Source of the DNA: Rhizobium laguerreae
Lineage (GTDB): Bacteria; Pseudomonadota; Alphaproteobacteria; Rhizobiales; Rhizobiaceae
Direction of reading: 5' to 3'
DNA length: 64,000 nt
Assembly: GCF_002008165.1 (NCBI RefSeq)
Contig: NZ_MRDM01000012.1
Span: 1-64,000, forward strand
This document shows, piece by piece, positions 29,793 through 41,775 of this stretch. Made by a program: the position numbers and the translations under genes. Position 1 is the first letter of the stretch, and every line of letters begins with the position of its first letter. The notes beneath the pieces were generated by a model that was not told the DNA's origin, made no database searches, and saw only the letters and a list, made by a program, of their open reading frames with translations.

Positions 29793-30443
29793 TCAGGGAA
29801 GTGAACGAATCTCGAATCCGCGGCTATGCAGTGCCGGAATAATTCGAGAGAGTGCTATGAGCGTCTGGTCACGGAGTCCGGCAAGCGAGCATTGCTCCAC
29901 CTCATCGGGAGGACACCCGTCGTGCAAAAGCACGATTGCCCCAGGCCGAGCAGCAGCAAGCACCTCATCAACGATCACGTCGACGCCCGGGCAAGACCAG
30001 TCTCTAGGGTCGGCCGACCAGTGAACGGCTCCAAGTCCAGCCCTCACCGATGCTGAAAGGACGTCTTCAGTCCAAACCCCGTAAGGCGCTCGTAAGTGCC
30101 GGACCAAGGCTTGGGGACAGGCCGAGACAATAGCTTGATGCGCCTCGTCTATTTCACGTTTCACATCCTTGGGATCGCAGGTGGCGAGGTCGGGATGCGT
30201 CATGGTATGATTGGCGACATCATGACCTTCCGCCACAAGACGCCGAATGAGTTCGGGGTGATCCTTCACGTATGAGCCGATAGCAAAAAATGTCGCCGGA
30301 ACGCGGTGCTCAGCTAGAACATCCAGGATTTGCGGCGTGCAGAATGGATTAGGACCGTCGTCGAACGTCAAGTAAACGCAGCGAGCTTCCTGGCCGCTTG
30401 TGTGATTGACCGGTACTTCGCTCATATATGCGGGCCGCTTCAT
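29793..30443 (-). CDS. nodB: chitooligosaccharide deacetylase NodB
   Basis: A 216-residue NodB-type polysaccharide deacetylase. TFDDGPNP and HTMTHPDL carry the metal-binding Asp and His residues; RAPYGVW and LLHDG complete the active site. It removes the N-acetyl group from the non-reducing end sugar. Its start overlaps the nodA stop by 4 bp. Confidence 0.97.
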   Translation of the reverse strand: MKRPAYMSEVPVNHTSGQEARCVYLTFDDGPNPFCTPQILDVLAEHRVPATFFAIGSYVKDHPELIRRLVAEGHDVANHTMTHPDLATCDPKDVKREIDEAHQAIVSACPQALVRHLRAPYGVWTEDVLSASVRAGLGAVHWSADPRDWSCPGVDVIVDEVLAAARPGAIVLLHDGCPPDEVEQCSLAGLRDQTLIALSRIIPALHSRGFEIRSLP

Positions 30444-31030
30444 AGTTCCGACCCGTTTCGTTCAATCAACGAGCCCGCGGGCCACTCAGTCATTGGACGG
30501 TCGACGGGAACCACCAATACGAGGACATCTTCAGTGCGCGTGGCTGGCAGGTCGGAATGCGCGTCTGGAAGCGTCGAGCGCACACGCAGCCCGGTCATGA
30601 TATTTGCGGTACCGTCTCGGCAGTATCTTTCCATATGATTCCGCATGGCGTGGCGAACTGTTCCGAAAGCAAATGGAACGCTCAACTCGCGCAGAATCGG
30701 AAACATAGCGCGGACCGAGTGAGCGATTCCTAATCCTTCTAGATCCGGTCGCACTCCGTACAGGCCTAGCTCGGCCACAAGCAAATCAGTCGTACCGACT
30801 TTTATGAAGCGGCGTAACAAGCCCATGTGGCTAGCGACGCCGTGCGAGTCATATGCGATTGCGCGGCGTTCGGGCCTCGCACCACCCCAGCTTCGGCCAG
30901 TCTCGAACGGCTTGGCATTGAACGCTCCCGTCGGCCCATAGGTCTTGCAAAAAAAATCGGCGAGTTCCGCGTGGTCGGAAGCTTCCAGCTCATTTTCCCA
31001 GCATATTTTCCATCGCACTTCAGAAGACAT
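30440..31030 (-). CDS. nodA: N-acyltransferase NodA
   Basis: A 196-residue protein from [19 protein letters not shown], the common NodA start; an upstream in-frame start would add 10 residues. NodA attaches the fatty acyl chain, here probably one supplied through NodF/NodE, to the free amino group made by NodB. First gene of nodABCIJ; the nod box lies about 200 bp upstream. Confidence 0.97.
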   Translation of the reverse strand: MSSEVRWKICWENELEASDHAELADFFCKTYGPTGAFNAKPFETGRSWGGARPERRAIAYDSHGVASHMGLLRRFIKVGTTDLLVAELGLYGVRPDLEGLGIAHSVRAMFPILRELSVPFAFGTVRHAMRNHMERYCRDGTANIMTGLRVRSTLPDAHSDLPATRTEDVLVLVVPVDRPMTEWPAGSLIERNGSEL

Positions 31031-31225
31031 GCAAAAGCTCCAAGTTGTTTCGTCGCCCAACCACGATCAGAGCTGCGCGATATTGTTGCGCATACTTGTT
31101 GGATTGCCGGTTAGGCAATCGAGCGGTTAAGAGATGTAAGAGTCTCAAATCGGGCCCCTGCCCGGCGCTTCGTTTTTTAGTTCCTGGTCCTGATATTGAT
31201 CAAGTTCCGGGTTTTCTATAAGTGA

Positions 31226-32221
<996 letters not shown>

Positions 32222-32642
32222 GCGGCACCGTCGGCTCATTTCACAGCCCCAGTAATTAGATCCATACGCATTGGCTGTGTTCCCAAAGGAGGTATTACGT
32301 TACAGGCGGCCCCCCGCCGCCTCAGCTCAGCTAGCAATCGAAGCTATTGCCGAGAGCGATCGTTTCTATCTGAGAAGGTGCGATTCGTAATGCTTTCCCT
32401 GGCCTCATGCAAAAGTGATTCAAAACTTTATTCCTGTAACTTATGTTCGGCCCATCGCGGAAACCAGCATCCAGCTGCGGCGACTTCCACGACCTTCCGC
32501 ACATGCCTTCTGCGCGAAATTGAGCAACGCGCCGACCCGGGATAGTAGCCGAAGCTCTACTTTCGATCCCGCAATACTTGTTCTTGAGGATTTGCAACGG
32601 CGCCGGCGCGAGAAGTTAGCCGCGGCAATATGTCGAGCCACA
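32222..32642. other. intergenic between nodD and the nodF nod box
   Basis: No gene seen. Short ORFs on both strands lack family matches and good start sites. Confidence 0.4.
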
Positions 32643-32690
32643 ATCCATAGTGTGGATGCTTTTGATCCACACAATCAATTTTACCAATGA
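32643..32690 (+). promoter_or_regulatory. nod box for nodFE(L)
   Basis: ATCCATAGTGTGGATG, spacer, then ATCCACACAATCAATTTTACC matches the nod box consensus closely. It lies 175 bp upstream of nodF. Confidence 0.95.
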
Positions 32691-32865
32691 TGCCATATGA
32701 TCCATAGCAGGGCAGCCGCGCGGCGAGATTCCGGTAAGTTTTATTGGTTTCTGTCGTCACTTCGCAGACGAGCCGGAACATCTTCCGATGTTCGCAGCAA
32801 TTAGATCGAGCCTTCTCGCAAGGCCGTCGGCTTGTCGAAATTAGGCATGATGGAGAGGAATACAA

Positions 32866-33144
32866 ATGGCTGATCAACTCACACTGGAAATTATCAGTGC
32901 GATCAATAAGCTCGTCAAAGCTGAAAACGGCGAAAGAACGAGCGTAGCCCTCGGCGAAATAACGACTGACACTGAGTTGACTTCACTTGGCATCGATTCG
33001 CTGGGTTTGGCCGATGTCCTTTGGGATCTGGAGCAGCTCTACGGCATTAAGATCGAGATGAATACGGCCGATGCCTGGTCGAACCTCAACAATATCGGCG
33101 ACGTGGTGGAAGCCGTCCGTGGCTTGCTCACCAAGGAGGTCTGA
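32866..33144 (+). CDS. nodF: specialised acyl carrier protein NodF
   Basis: A 92-residue acyl carrier protein with the phosphopantetheine serine in [12 protein letters not shown]. It carries the unsaturated acyl chains made with NodE for host-specific Nod factors. It abuts nodE, whose ATG follows the nodF stop directly. Confidence 0.96.
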
Positions 33145-34356
33145 ATGGACAGGCGCGTCGTTATCACCGGATTGGGCGGACTGTGCGGACTGGGCACCGA
33201 TGCTTCCTCTATCTGGACGGAGATGCGCGAAGGCCGCTCCGCCATCGGCCCGATCTCAAACTCAGAGATTCATGAGCTGAAGGGGATGATCGGGACCGAG
33301 ATCAAGGTGCTGCCTCAACACGACATTGATCGCAAACAGCTCATCTCCATGGACCGCTTCAGCCTGCTAGCCGTGCTTGCAGCTAAACAAGCCATGCTAC
33401 AGGCCGGCCTTTCGTGCAATGAAGGAAATGCCCACCGTTTCGGCGCGACAGTGGGCGTTGGCTTTGGCGGCTGGGACGCTACCGAGAAGGCCTACCGCAC
33501 CCTCCTATTGGGCGGCGCGACTCGCACTGAGCTATTCACTGGGGTAAAGGCAATGCCTAGCGCGGCTGCCTGTCAGGTAAGCATGAACCTCGGGCTGCGG
33601 GGGCCAGTCTTCGGTGCCACCTCTGCCTGCGCCTCGGCCAACCATGCGATCGCTTCAGCGGTAGATCAGATCAAGCTCGGTAGGGCGGACGTTATGCTAG
33701 CTGGAGGAAGCGACGCGCCACTCGTGTGGATCGTGCTTAAGGCATGGGAAGCAATGCGCGTACTCGCTCCAGATACTTGCCGGCCATTCTCGGCCGACAG
33801 GAAAGGACTAGTTTTGGGCGAGGGTGCGGGCATGGCCGTGCTGGAAAGCTATGAGCATGCCGCCGCCCGCGGTGCAACGATGCTTGCCGAGGTCGCCGGC
33901 ATCGGCCTTTCCGCCGATGCCTACCACATCGCTGCACCAGCTGTGCATGGGCCGGAGGCGGCGATGCGCGCCTGCCTTGTTGATGCGAGTTTAAATGCCG
34001 AGGATGTAGACTACCTCAACGCCCATGGCACCGGCACCAAGGCCAACGATCAGATCGAAACGACGGCGATTAAGCGCGTCTTTGGTGACCATGCTCGATC
34101 GATGTCCATCTCTTCTACCAAATCCACTCACGCGCACTGCCTCGGGGCAGCAAGTGCGCTCGAAATGATAGCCTGCGTGATGGCGATCCAAGAAGGTGTC
34201 GTGCCGCCCACCGCCAACTATCGCGAGCCAGACCCCGATTGTGACCTGGATGTGACCCCTAATGTGCCCCGGGAGCGAAAGGTGCGCGTGGCCATGAGCA
34301 ACGCCTTCGCCATGGGCGGCATGAATGCTGTCCTTGCGTTCAAGCAGGTGCCATGA
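33145..34356 (+). CDS. nodE: beta-ketoacyl-ACP synthase NodE
   Basis: A 403-residue KAS II-type enzyme. Active-site Cys in [12 protein letters not shown], His residues in [11 protein letters not shown] and [11 protein letters not shown]. It sets the length and unsaturation of the Nod factor acyl chain and is a main determinant of clover versus pea/vetch host range. Confidence 0.97.
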
Positions 34357-34400
34357 AGTTAAGACCGCCACGATTGAACCCCTTGTAGGGCCAGCAGCAA

Positions 34401-34745
34401 ATGCCTGAACCAGGCGCCGCCGATTCCCTTCAGCAAGGCTTCGCTGCAATTCCGCAGATACTCAGGCATCTGAAAGCTCACGCTACACCGAATTCACCAC
34501 GTGTCGCGGGGAGCTGGAGCCCGCTATTTTTCGACGCCGGGAGCTCTCACGCGGCTCGCCGGCGACCAAAGTTTAGGCCTCACCTTTTCTGCCCGCGAAT
34601 AAGGAGTGTTGCTTTCGATTCCACCTCTGCCTTCACCCGATATCCCGCCAGGTGCCAGCTTGATCGCGAATTAGTCGCTGGTCCGGTGTTTTTGGGGCGC
34701 TTGCCGCTGAGTACGGAACCTGCCAAGTTGAATCCGCACATCTGA
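34401..34745 (+). CDS. doubtful 114-residue ORF between nodE and nodL
   Basis: An ORF (MPEPGAADSLQQGFAAI...) that fills part of the 593-bp gap between nodE and nodL. No domain is recognised, the ribosome binding site is weak, and composition is ordinary. An additional gene, nodR, is reported between nodE and nodL in sv. trifolii; I cannot tell whether this ORF is its counterpart. The rest of the gap holds nothing I recognise. Confidence 0.25.
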   Translation: MPEPGAADSLQQGFAAIPQILRHLKAHATPNSPRVAGSWSPLFFDAGSSHAARRRPKFRPHLFCPRIRSVAFDSTSAFTRYPARCQLDRELVAGPVFLGRLPLSTEPAKLNPHI

Positions 34746-34949
34746 TTGTGCCCTCCCCAAGCTGGTGAAACGCAAGGTCGCTGGTGCCGTCAGCCCCTTG
34801 TGCAGGATTTGCCTCGCTTGAGCAGACGACTTCAACCGGCCGCCAAAGGGGAAAGATTGCTGTTTACTCCTCTGTGAGCTCTGCCGTTATTAGTTGAATT
34901 CCAGCGGCAATCACCGACCACCCCCACGAACAAGATCTGAGAAGATACG

Positions 34950-35522
34950 ATGACACGCAGCCAAAAAGAGAAGATGCTAGCAGGCGAAATGTACAACGCA
35001 GCGGACCCCGAGATCCAAGCCGAGTTGCTCCTCACCGGGGCTTGGTTGAAGCGGTATAATGACACGCTGGGCGACTCCGCCGAGCGGTGGAATGGGCTCC
35101 TTTTAGAACGATTGGGAGCAGTCGGGCTTGGAGCGGTTATTCGTCCTCCGTTCCACTGCGATTACGGGTTCAACATCCGGATCGGAGCTTGGGTTTACAT
35201 CAATTACAACTGCGTCATTCTTGACGTGGCAGCGGTAACTATCGGTGACGGAACCGCAATAGGCCCTGCTGTGCAGATTTACACCGCGGACCATCCACAT
35301 GATCCAGAGCAGCGCCAGGCTGGACTGCAGTTGGGACGACCTGTCAGCATTGGCAGGCACGCCTGGATTGGCGGTGGAGCAATCATTCTCCCGGGCGTGA
35401 CAATTGGCGATCACGCTGTCATTGGCGCTGGTAGTGTGGTCACGCGAGATGTTCCTGCAGGAAGCACGGCCATGGGAAATCCAGCTCGGGTCAAGGCTGG
35501 TGGACGCTTGCCGAAATCATAA
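34950..35522 (+). CDS. nodL: Nod factor O-acetyltransferase NodL
   Basis: A 190-residue LacA/NodL-type acetyltransferase with left-handed beta-helix hexapeptide repeats (VAAVTIGDGTAIGPAVQIY, then WIGGGAIILPGVTIGD). Catalytic His is in YTADHPHD. It O-acetylates the non-reducing terminal sugar of Nod factors. It is separated from nodE by 593 bp but shares its strand. Confidence 0.95.
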   Translation: MTRSQKEKMLAGEMYNAADPEIQAELLLTGAWLKRYNDTLGDSAERWNGLLLERLGAVGLGAVIRPPFHCDYGFNIRIGAWVYINYNCVILDVAAVTIGDGTAIGPAVQIYTADHPHDPEQRQAGLQLGRPVSIGRHAWIGGGAIILPGVTIGDHAVIGAGSVVTRDVPAGSTAMGNPARVKAGGRLPKS

Positions 35523-35951
35523 AAGCAGGCCTTGGGGTAAATCCGGCGGTAAAGGGCTGGTTTCTTTGCTTCTGCGAACGGACTTCTGGCCGCCATGGCC
35601 CTTTCGGTTCCAACTGTCGGCACTTTCACTCTGACGCCAACCTCTTTGCAAATGCGGCTGCGCAGTCCTGCTGACCGATTCGTGATCATGTTTGCATGCA
35701 AAGGGGCAACTACGCCTTAGGGTCAGCCCGCAGACACATACCGCTTCACCTGCAGAAAAACGAATTGCCTTTCAGCCCGTGCGCCGATGAAAAACAATTG
35801 GCGGCATGTCGTCGGCAAATAACAATTCCTGTTGGCGCGAACATTTTCAGAGGCAGGCCCCACGCCCCGGTCGTAGCTTATCAGTCGACACTTTGCAGAA
35901 GGCATCATGCGCTGCCTACAGCGTCTAATCGACGCAACCCGAGTGGGCGAC
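35523..35951. other. intergenic between nodL and the nodM nod box
   Basis: No gene recognised; several short shadow-like ORFs only. Confidence 0.4.
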
Positions 35952-35999
35952 ATCCATATCGTGGATGATAGCTATCCCAACAATCAATTTTACTAATCT
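35952..35999 (+). promoter_or_regulatory. nod box for nodMNT
   Basis: ATCCATATCGTGGATG, spacer, then ATCCCAACAATC and AATTTTACTAATC match the nod box; 95 bp upstream of the nodM start. Confidence 0.93.
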
Positions 36000-36093
36000 G
36001 TTTGGATTTATTAGCACGCGCTGGAGGACACGCGCCGAGCGGCGTCCGCCTCCTGATTACCTGTCGGGGGCTCTTGGGACATGGGTGACGAGC

Positions 36094-37920
36094 ATGTGTG
36101 GGATTGTTGGCATAGTGGGACATAAGCCCGTGTCGGAGCGGCTGATCGAAGCCTTGGGGCGGCTGGAATATCGCGGCTATGATTCATCCGGCGTTGCTAC
36201 GATCTTCGAAGGAGAATTGCACCGGCGCCGTGCGGAAGGCAAGCTCGGGAACCTTAAAACGAGATTGAAGGAAGCGCCCCTGAGCGGCACTGTCGGCATT
36301 GCCCACACACGATGGGCGACCCATGGCGCACCGACAGAATGCAACGCTCACCCGCACTTTACCGATGGTGTAGCCGTTGTTCATAACGGCATCATCGAAA
36401 ATTTCTCCAAGCTAAAGGACGCATTGGCGGAGGTAGGGACCAAGTTCCAGACTGACACGGACACCGAGGTGATTGCGCATCTCCTGACAAAATTCCGCCG
36501 GGATGGCATGGGATGCCTTGAGGCAATGCATGCCATGTTGAAGTGCGTCGAGGGCGCCTTCGCTCTTGCCATCCTGTTTGAGGATGATCCCGCGACCATA
36601 ATGGTGGCGCGCAATGGACCACCGTTAGTGATAGGCCACGGCGATGGTGAGATGTTTCTAGGCTCCGACGCGATCGCTCTTGCTCCGTTCACCAATGACA
36701 TCACATATCTGAACGATGGCGATTGGGCTGTTGTAGGCAAAACGAGTGTCCAGGTTTTCGATATCGAAGGCAATGTCGTTACGCGCCCACGGCACATATC
36801 GCTTGCTACCGCAGACCTGGTCGGCAAGGGCAATCACCCGCATTTTATGGAGAAGGAAATCTACGAGCAACCGGAGGTCATCGCCCGTGCTCTTGGTCAC
36901 TACATCAATGTCAACGATAGTCATGTCACAACGACTTCAACCGACATCGATTTCGCCGGGGTTGAGAGCCTCGCGATCTCCGCCTGCGGCACGGCATATC
37001 TTGCGGGACTAATTGGCAAATATTGGTTCGAGCGCTACGCACGCTTAATCGTTGAAATTGATGTCGCCTCTGAATTCCGTTATCGAGAAATCCCGTTGTC
37101 GCCGCGGTCGGCAGCGCTCTTCATCTCTCAATCTGGTGAGACGGCTGACACGCTTGCATCGCTGCGCTATTGCAAAGCACATGGTCTGAGAATAGGCGCT
37201 GTCGTCAATACGCGAGAATCAACTATGGCCCGCGAGGCAGATGCCATCTTTCCGATCCTCGCCGGGCCAGAGATCGGCGTTGCTTCTACCAAGGCATTCA
37301 CTTGCCAGCTTGCTGTTCTCGCTGCGCTAGCCATCGGCGCAGGCAAGGCGCGGGGCACGATCACAGACGACGAGGAACAGGTGCTCGTCCAAAGTTTGGC
37401 GACCTTGCCGGGCGTTATGCGACAGGTGCTGAACGACATCACGCCGGAGATCGAACTCTTGTCTCGGGAATTGTCGCATTACCGCGACGTGCTCTATCTC
37501 GGCCGCGGCACGAGTTTCCCATTGGCCATGGAAGGTGCGCTGAAGCTCAAGGAGGTTTCCTATATCCATGCTGAAGGTTATGCGGCAGGAGAATTAAAAC
37601 ACGGTCCGATCGCCCTGATCGATGAAAATATGCCAGTCATTGTCATCGCGCCACATGATCGGTTCTTCGATAAAACTGTCTCCAATATGCAGGAAGTGGC
37701 CGCCCGCGGCGGCCGCATCATTCTGATCACCGACGAAACGGGAGCTTCGATGTCAAAGCTTCCCACCATGCACACTATCGTATTACCCGATGTTGCGGAG
37801 ATTATCGCGCCGATGATCTTCTCTCTCCCGCTGCAGCTTCTTGCGTATCATACCGCGGTCGTTATGGGGGCAGATGTGGACCAGCCGCGGAATCTAGCTA
37901 AATCGGTCACAGTCGAATGA
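36094..37920 (+). CDS. nodM: glucosamine-6-phosphate synthase NodM
   Basis: A 608-residue GlmS-type amidotransferase. The start MCGIVGIVGHKPVSE exposes the catalytic Cys2 after Met removal. Glutaminase domain (1-about 240) is followed by two SIS sugar-isomerase domains (SACGTAYLAG, SQSGETADT). It supplies glucosamine precursor for Nod factor synthesis. An in-frame extension to 35965 runs through the nod box and is rejected. Confidence 0.97.
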   Translation: MCGIVGIVGHKPVSERLIEALGRLEYRGYDSSGVATIFEGELHRRRAEGKLGNLKTRLKEAPLSGTVGIAHTRWATHGAPTECNAHPHFTDGVAVVHNGIIENFSKLKDALAEVGTKFQTDTDTEVIAHLLTKFRRDGMGCLEAMHAMLKCVEGAFALAILFEDDPATIMVARNGPPLVIGHGDGEMFLGSDAIALAPFTNDITYLNDGDWAVVGKTSVQVFDIEGNVVTRPRHISLATADLVGKGNHPHFMEKEIYEQPEVIARALGHYINVNDSHVTTTSTDIDFAGVESLAISACGTAYLAGLIGKYWFERYARLIVEIDVASEFRYREIPLSPRSAALFISQSGETADTLASLRYCKAHGLRIGAVVNTRESTMAREADAIFPILAGPEIGVASTKAFTCQLAVLAALAIGAGKARGTITDDEEQVLVQSLATLPGVMRQVLNDITPEIELLSRELSHYRDVLYLGRGTSFPLAMEGALKLKEVSYIHAEGYAAGELKHGPIALIDENMPVIVIAPHDRFFDKTVSNMQEVAARGGRIILITDETGASMSKLPTMHTIVLPDVAEIIAPMIFSLPLQLLAYHTAVVMGADVDQPRNLAKSVTVE

Positions 37921-37997
37921 TTGTGACGATTGGTTAGATCGCAAATCGCCTCCCGGAAAATCCAGGACTTGATCAGACATCAAAAAAGTGAGGTCGT

Positions 37998-38483
37998 ATG
38001 CACGAACTTTCGCTCGCCGACGTGCCGTCGCGAATTGGCCAGGAGCTCGGTAAATCCGAATGGATCACCGTCGATCAAACTACAATCGATCTCTTTGCCG
38101 ATGCGACACACGATCATCAATTCATCCACGTGCACCCGGAACGCGCGGCAGTCGAAAGCCCGTTTGGTGGCACTATCGCTCACGGCTTCCTGACACTCTC
38201 GCTTCTGTCGGCGATGAACTTCAGCGGCATGCCAAAGATCCGCGAGCAGACCATGGGCCTTAACTACGGCTTAGACCGGGTGCGTTTCATGTCACCAGTT
38301 AAGACCGGCAGCCGTGTGCGCGGTCGCTTCGTTCTCTCTGAATGTCAATTTCGCGGCGCAAGCATGCTGGTGACTACCTACGAGGTTACGGTGGAGATCG
38401 AGAACGAGAACCGACCGGCACTCACTGCTAATTGGATCACTATCATTCAGTTTGATCCGAACGACAGGCCTAAAGGGATTTGA
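37998..38483 (+). CDS. nodN: NodN, MaoC/hotdog-fold protein
   Basis: A 161-residue MaoC-like protein with the hydratase-type motif FADATHDHQFIHVHPERA and GTIAHGFLTLSLLS. NodN affects Nod factor production, but its reaction is not established. It follows nodM by 77 bp. Confidence 0.95.
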   Translation: MHELSLADVPSRIGQELGKSEWITVDQTTIDLFADATHDHQFIHVHPERAAVESPFGGTIAHGFLTLSLLSAMNFSGMPKIREQTMGLNYGLDRVRFMSPVKTGSRVRGRFVLSECQFRGASMLVTTYEVTVEIENENRPALTANWITIIQFDPNDRPKGI

Positions 38484-38650
38484 CGCCAGCTCGCGCCAGC
38501 GGGTGTCGACTTGTTGTTTTGGCTGCACGCGATTTCGTAGTGTCACGCCGGAATTCTCGATCTGCTGCGTCGGCAATTGCGCGCTGGCATCATCCTTTGG
38601 GCAGGCGAAACGGGTTTGAGTTGAATTTCGCTGTAATGGAGGCTGATTGA

Positions 38651-40099
38651 TTGCATTCGTTCCGTCTGGCCGCTGCGGTGTTGCCGCTACTTTTGTCATC
38701 TTGCATGCTCGGGCCCGACCATGCACCGCCGGAAACGCCTTTGCCGGAGAAGTTTTCCGAGGGTGCAAAACAGAGCGCCGGCGATGTTGCGGTGTCGGCG
38801 TGGTGGGATTCGTTTTCAGATCGTACGCTCAACCAGTACGTTGCCTCCGGCCTGGATGAGAACCTCAGTGTTCAGCAGGCGCTCGAAAGGGTTAATGCCG
38901 CCGCCGCGGACGTCACCATCGCTGGCGCCGGGGGCCTTCCCAAGGCATCACACACGACAAGCGGCGAGATCGGCAAAGGGGGAGATATCACGAGCACACA
39001 GAATATCTCCAGCGTGCAACTATCGTTGACCTGGCTGCTGGACGTATTCGGTCAGTACCGGCGCAGCACTGAAAGCGCACTGGCTTCTCTTGATTCTGCG
39101 CATGCGGCTGTCGACGCCGCAAAGCTAGCTCTAATCAAAGATCTTGTTTCCTCCTACATCGACGCCCGGTACTACCAGCAGCGCGTCTCGATTTCCCGAG
39201 CGAACCTGAAGTCCCGCCAGGAGACCTACGATTTCACGAATCTTCAAGTCGAAGCGGGAGCGGCTTCCCGGCAGGATGTCTTGCAAGCCGAAGGACTTGT
39301 CCGATCGACGATTGCCGAAATACCAAGGCTAGAACTGAATTTTCGCGTGTCGGCGCATCACATTGCGGCCCTCCTCGCTTTGCCGTCGGAAACAGTGATC
39401 AAGCAACTGCAGAAAAGTGAAGGGCAGCCGGTCTATCGCGGAAAGATCAATGCCGGCATTCCCGCCGATCTTATTCGCAATCGATTCGATATTCGCCAGG
39501 CTGAACGGGATCTCGCCGCCGCGACTGCACAGATCGGCGTGGCGGAAGCACAGCTTTACCCCGCGATAACGCTCTCCGGCTCGATCACCCCTTCCTATAT
39601 CAAGCAGCGCGGCCGTCACGGGGGTATCTTGAAATGGTCCTTCGGGCCGAGCCTTGACCTCCCAATTCTGGACGGCGGCCGTTTGCGGGCAAACGTGGAG
39701 ACTTCTAAATCGGACGCCGCAGCAGCCTACATAAGCTGGAAATTAACCGTCCTGACAGCTGTGCAGGAAGTCGAGGACGCTTTGACAGCCGTCCGACGCG
39801 ACGTTCACACAGAGAACTCACGTCGCAGGCAAGTAGAAACGATCGAAGAAGCACTGAAGCTTTCGACGGCCTCGTACACGGATGGCGCCTCTTCTCTCCT
39901 CGATGTTCTCGAAGCGCAAAGGCAGGTGTCCAGCGCTCAGGCGAGCCTCGCTGCGGCGATCCAGCAACTGGCCAAGGATCACGTGCGGTTGAATGTAGCA
40001 ATCCGCGGTGGTTTTGCGGCTCCCAAAGTCGCGTCACCCAGGGAGGCCTCGACGGTTGCAGCCGCAAATGCAAACATCCAATCCGCACATTCGCCATAG
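38651..40099 (+). CDS. nodT: outer-membrane efflux lipoprotein NodT
   Basis: A 482-residue TolC-like lipoprotein. The signal peptide ends in the lipobox LSSC, followed by the paired outer-membrane efflux domains (LLDVFGQYRRSTESAL, LPILDGGRLRANVETSK). The start is TTG (TTGCATTCG) eight bases after GGAGG. Probably an outer-membrane export channel. Confidence 0.94.
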   Translation: MHSFRLAAAVLPLLLSSCMLGPDHAPPETPLPEKFSEGAKQSAGDVAVSAWWDSFSDRTLNQYVASGLDENLSVQQALERVNAAAADVTIAGAGGLPKASHTTSGEIGKGGDITSTQNISSVQLSLTWLLDVFGQYRRSTESALASLDSAHAAVDAAKLALIKDLVSSYIDARYYQQRVSISRANLKSRQETYDFTNLQVEAGAASRQDVLQAEGLVRSTIAEIPRLELNFRVSAHHIAALLALPSETVIKQLQKSEGQPVYRGKINAGIPADLIRNRFDIRQAERDLAAATAQIGVAEAQLYPAITLSGSITPSYIKQRGRHGGILKWSFGPSLDLPILDGGRLRANVETSKSDAAAAYISWKLTVLTAVQEVEDALTAVRRDVHTENSRRRQVETIEEALKLSTASYTDGASSLLDVLEAQRQVSSAQASLAAAIQQLAKDHVRLNVAIRGGFAAPKVASPREASTVAAANANIQSAHSP

Positions 40100-40304
40100 C
40101 CGAGCGCTGGATGCGGGATGGTTTAACCTGATCAAGTCATTAGCGCGCCAGCGCCTGAGTTGTATTGGCGCCGGCCGGGAGGTCGTCCAATCGCGGCACA
40201 TGCCCTTCACCACCTCCCGCTTACGAGCAGGGCTTAGAGCTAATGGGATGGTCCGCCCTGTCTCCCGAGAGCATAACGGAGGTGGGCAAAGGAGGGCTGA
40301 AATT

Positions 40305-40670
40305 ATGGATCGCAACCAACTGCGCCAATGCGCCGTCTTCGGCATCGATATCGGAAAGAACCTCTTCCACGTGGTCGGCCTGGATAGTTCCGGCGCGAGA
40401 CGCTACTGCAGTTCTTCGAACGAGCGAACAGAACGCTTGTCGGAATGGAATCCCGTCCGGGTTCCCAATGGCTTGCGCCAAGTTGCAGACGATGGGGCAT
40501 TCCGTCCGCATCATCCCGGCGCAGTGAAGTCTACGCAAAATCGAACAAGAATGACATCATCGATGCTGCGGCGATCGCAGAAGCTGCAAGGCGACCGACG
40601 ATGCGCTTCGTTGGCATTAAGCAAGCCGATCAGGTCGATCTTCAGATGTTGCATTGGGTGCGTATTCCGA
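40305..40670 (+). pseudogene. IS110-family transposase fragment
   Basis: ATG with GGAGGG upstream starts CAVFGIDIGKNLFHVVG, the N-terminal DEDD-domain opening of IS110 transposases. The rest is spread over three frames, among them VRIIPAQ and then AKSNKNDIIDAAAIAEAARR, which requires at least two frameshifts. Only about the first 120 residues' worth remains. Confidence 0.75.
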
Positions 40671-40755
40671 TGAAACCGGCCACCGATTCCGATTTGAAGC
40701 CGGCTATTTTTCGGGCTGATCCTGGGTCTGTTTGATGTTTGGATCGGGTTTTGTG

Positions 40756-41560
40756 TCAGGTCAAGCTTTGCTGTGTTTCAAGCGCCATCGGTGAACGCTG
40801 TTTGCGCATACTTTCGCCAATGAGATCGATGCCTCGGCGTTGTGAACGAGGCGATCCAGTATCGCATCGGCGGCGTTGGGTTTGAAATAATTTCCCACCA
40901 GCGATCCAGGGGCACCTGGCTTGTGACGATCGTCGAGCGACGCTCGTAGCGGTCTTCGATGATCTCGAGAAGATCGCGGCGCTGATCATCGTTGAGTTTT
41001 TCCGGTCCCTAGTCATCGAGGATCAGCAGGTCGGTCTTGGCGATAGATTTGGGGATTCTGCCGTATCGCCCGTCACCCCTTGCAAGCGCGAGCGTGGCGA
41101 ACAGCCGGGGAACGCGGTGGTATGCAACGGAGAAATCCTCGCGGCATGCTTTGACCGATGGATGCGGCCCAGCGCCGAAAGCGATCTGGTGTCCACTCAG
41201 CGTATCGCCGGTGGGAACTGGGCATGTGATCTGGGTCGGTTCCATGACGACAGCCGCCATAGCGGCGCTGATGGACGGCGATGCGCTTGCCGCGGTAAAA
41301 GATCTCGATGGTGCGCGCCGTTGCTCTAAGATCGACCTGCTGGCGAATGAGGGCATGAGGGACGGAATAGAAGAAGCTTTTGAACTCGACGTGATAATCG
41401 GTCGAGACACGGAGCAGACGCCATTCGGCGAATTCGTAGTTTCACCCGGGAGGCTAGCGAGCGCAGCACGTTCGACACGTTCAAATACTTGCCGCCGGGT
41501 AAACACCCAATCGACGCATGAGGTGATCGTTGATGCGATCAAGTGCCAATAGCGGCATTG
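40756..41560 (-). pseudogene. IS21-family remnant (istA end fused to istB end)
   Basis: On the minus strand, pieces of the IstA C-terminal domain (RYAEWTPDRF near 41150, plus the RQVFERVERAALASLP region near 41480) run into pieces of the IstB ATPase (LALARGDGRYGRIPKS, KTDLLILDD, RIDLIGESMRKQR). A stop codon follows the ILDD Walker B motif, and most of IstB is deleted. Several frame changes are needed. Dead element. Confidence 0.7.
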
Positions 41561-41775
41561 GCCTCAGCCAGCGAGAAGAAAGTCAGCTTGCGCAACCGCC
41601 CCAGGATGCAGGTGGCGCATGGCGGCGTCGTCATCGGCGACGAGAACTTGTTTCAATGGCGTACCTTTACTGGTGCAGTCGATCAATAAAATCACGTCGT
41701 TTCTATTTTCAGTTCCCTGCGCCATGTTGGAAAAGAGAAGCGCCCCAAGGGTGGAACGCTCCTCGGATCATCGAA

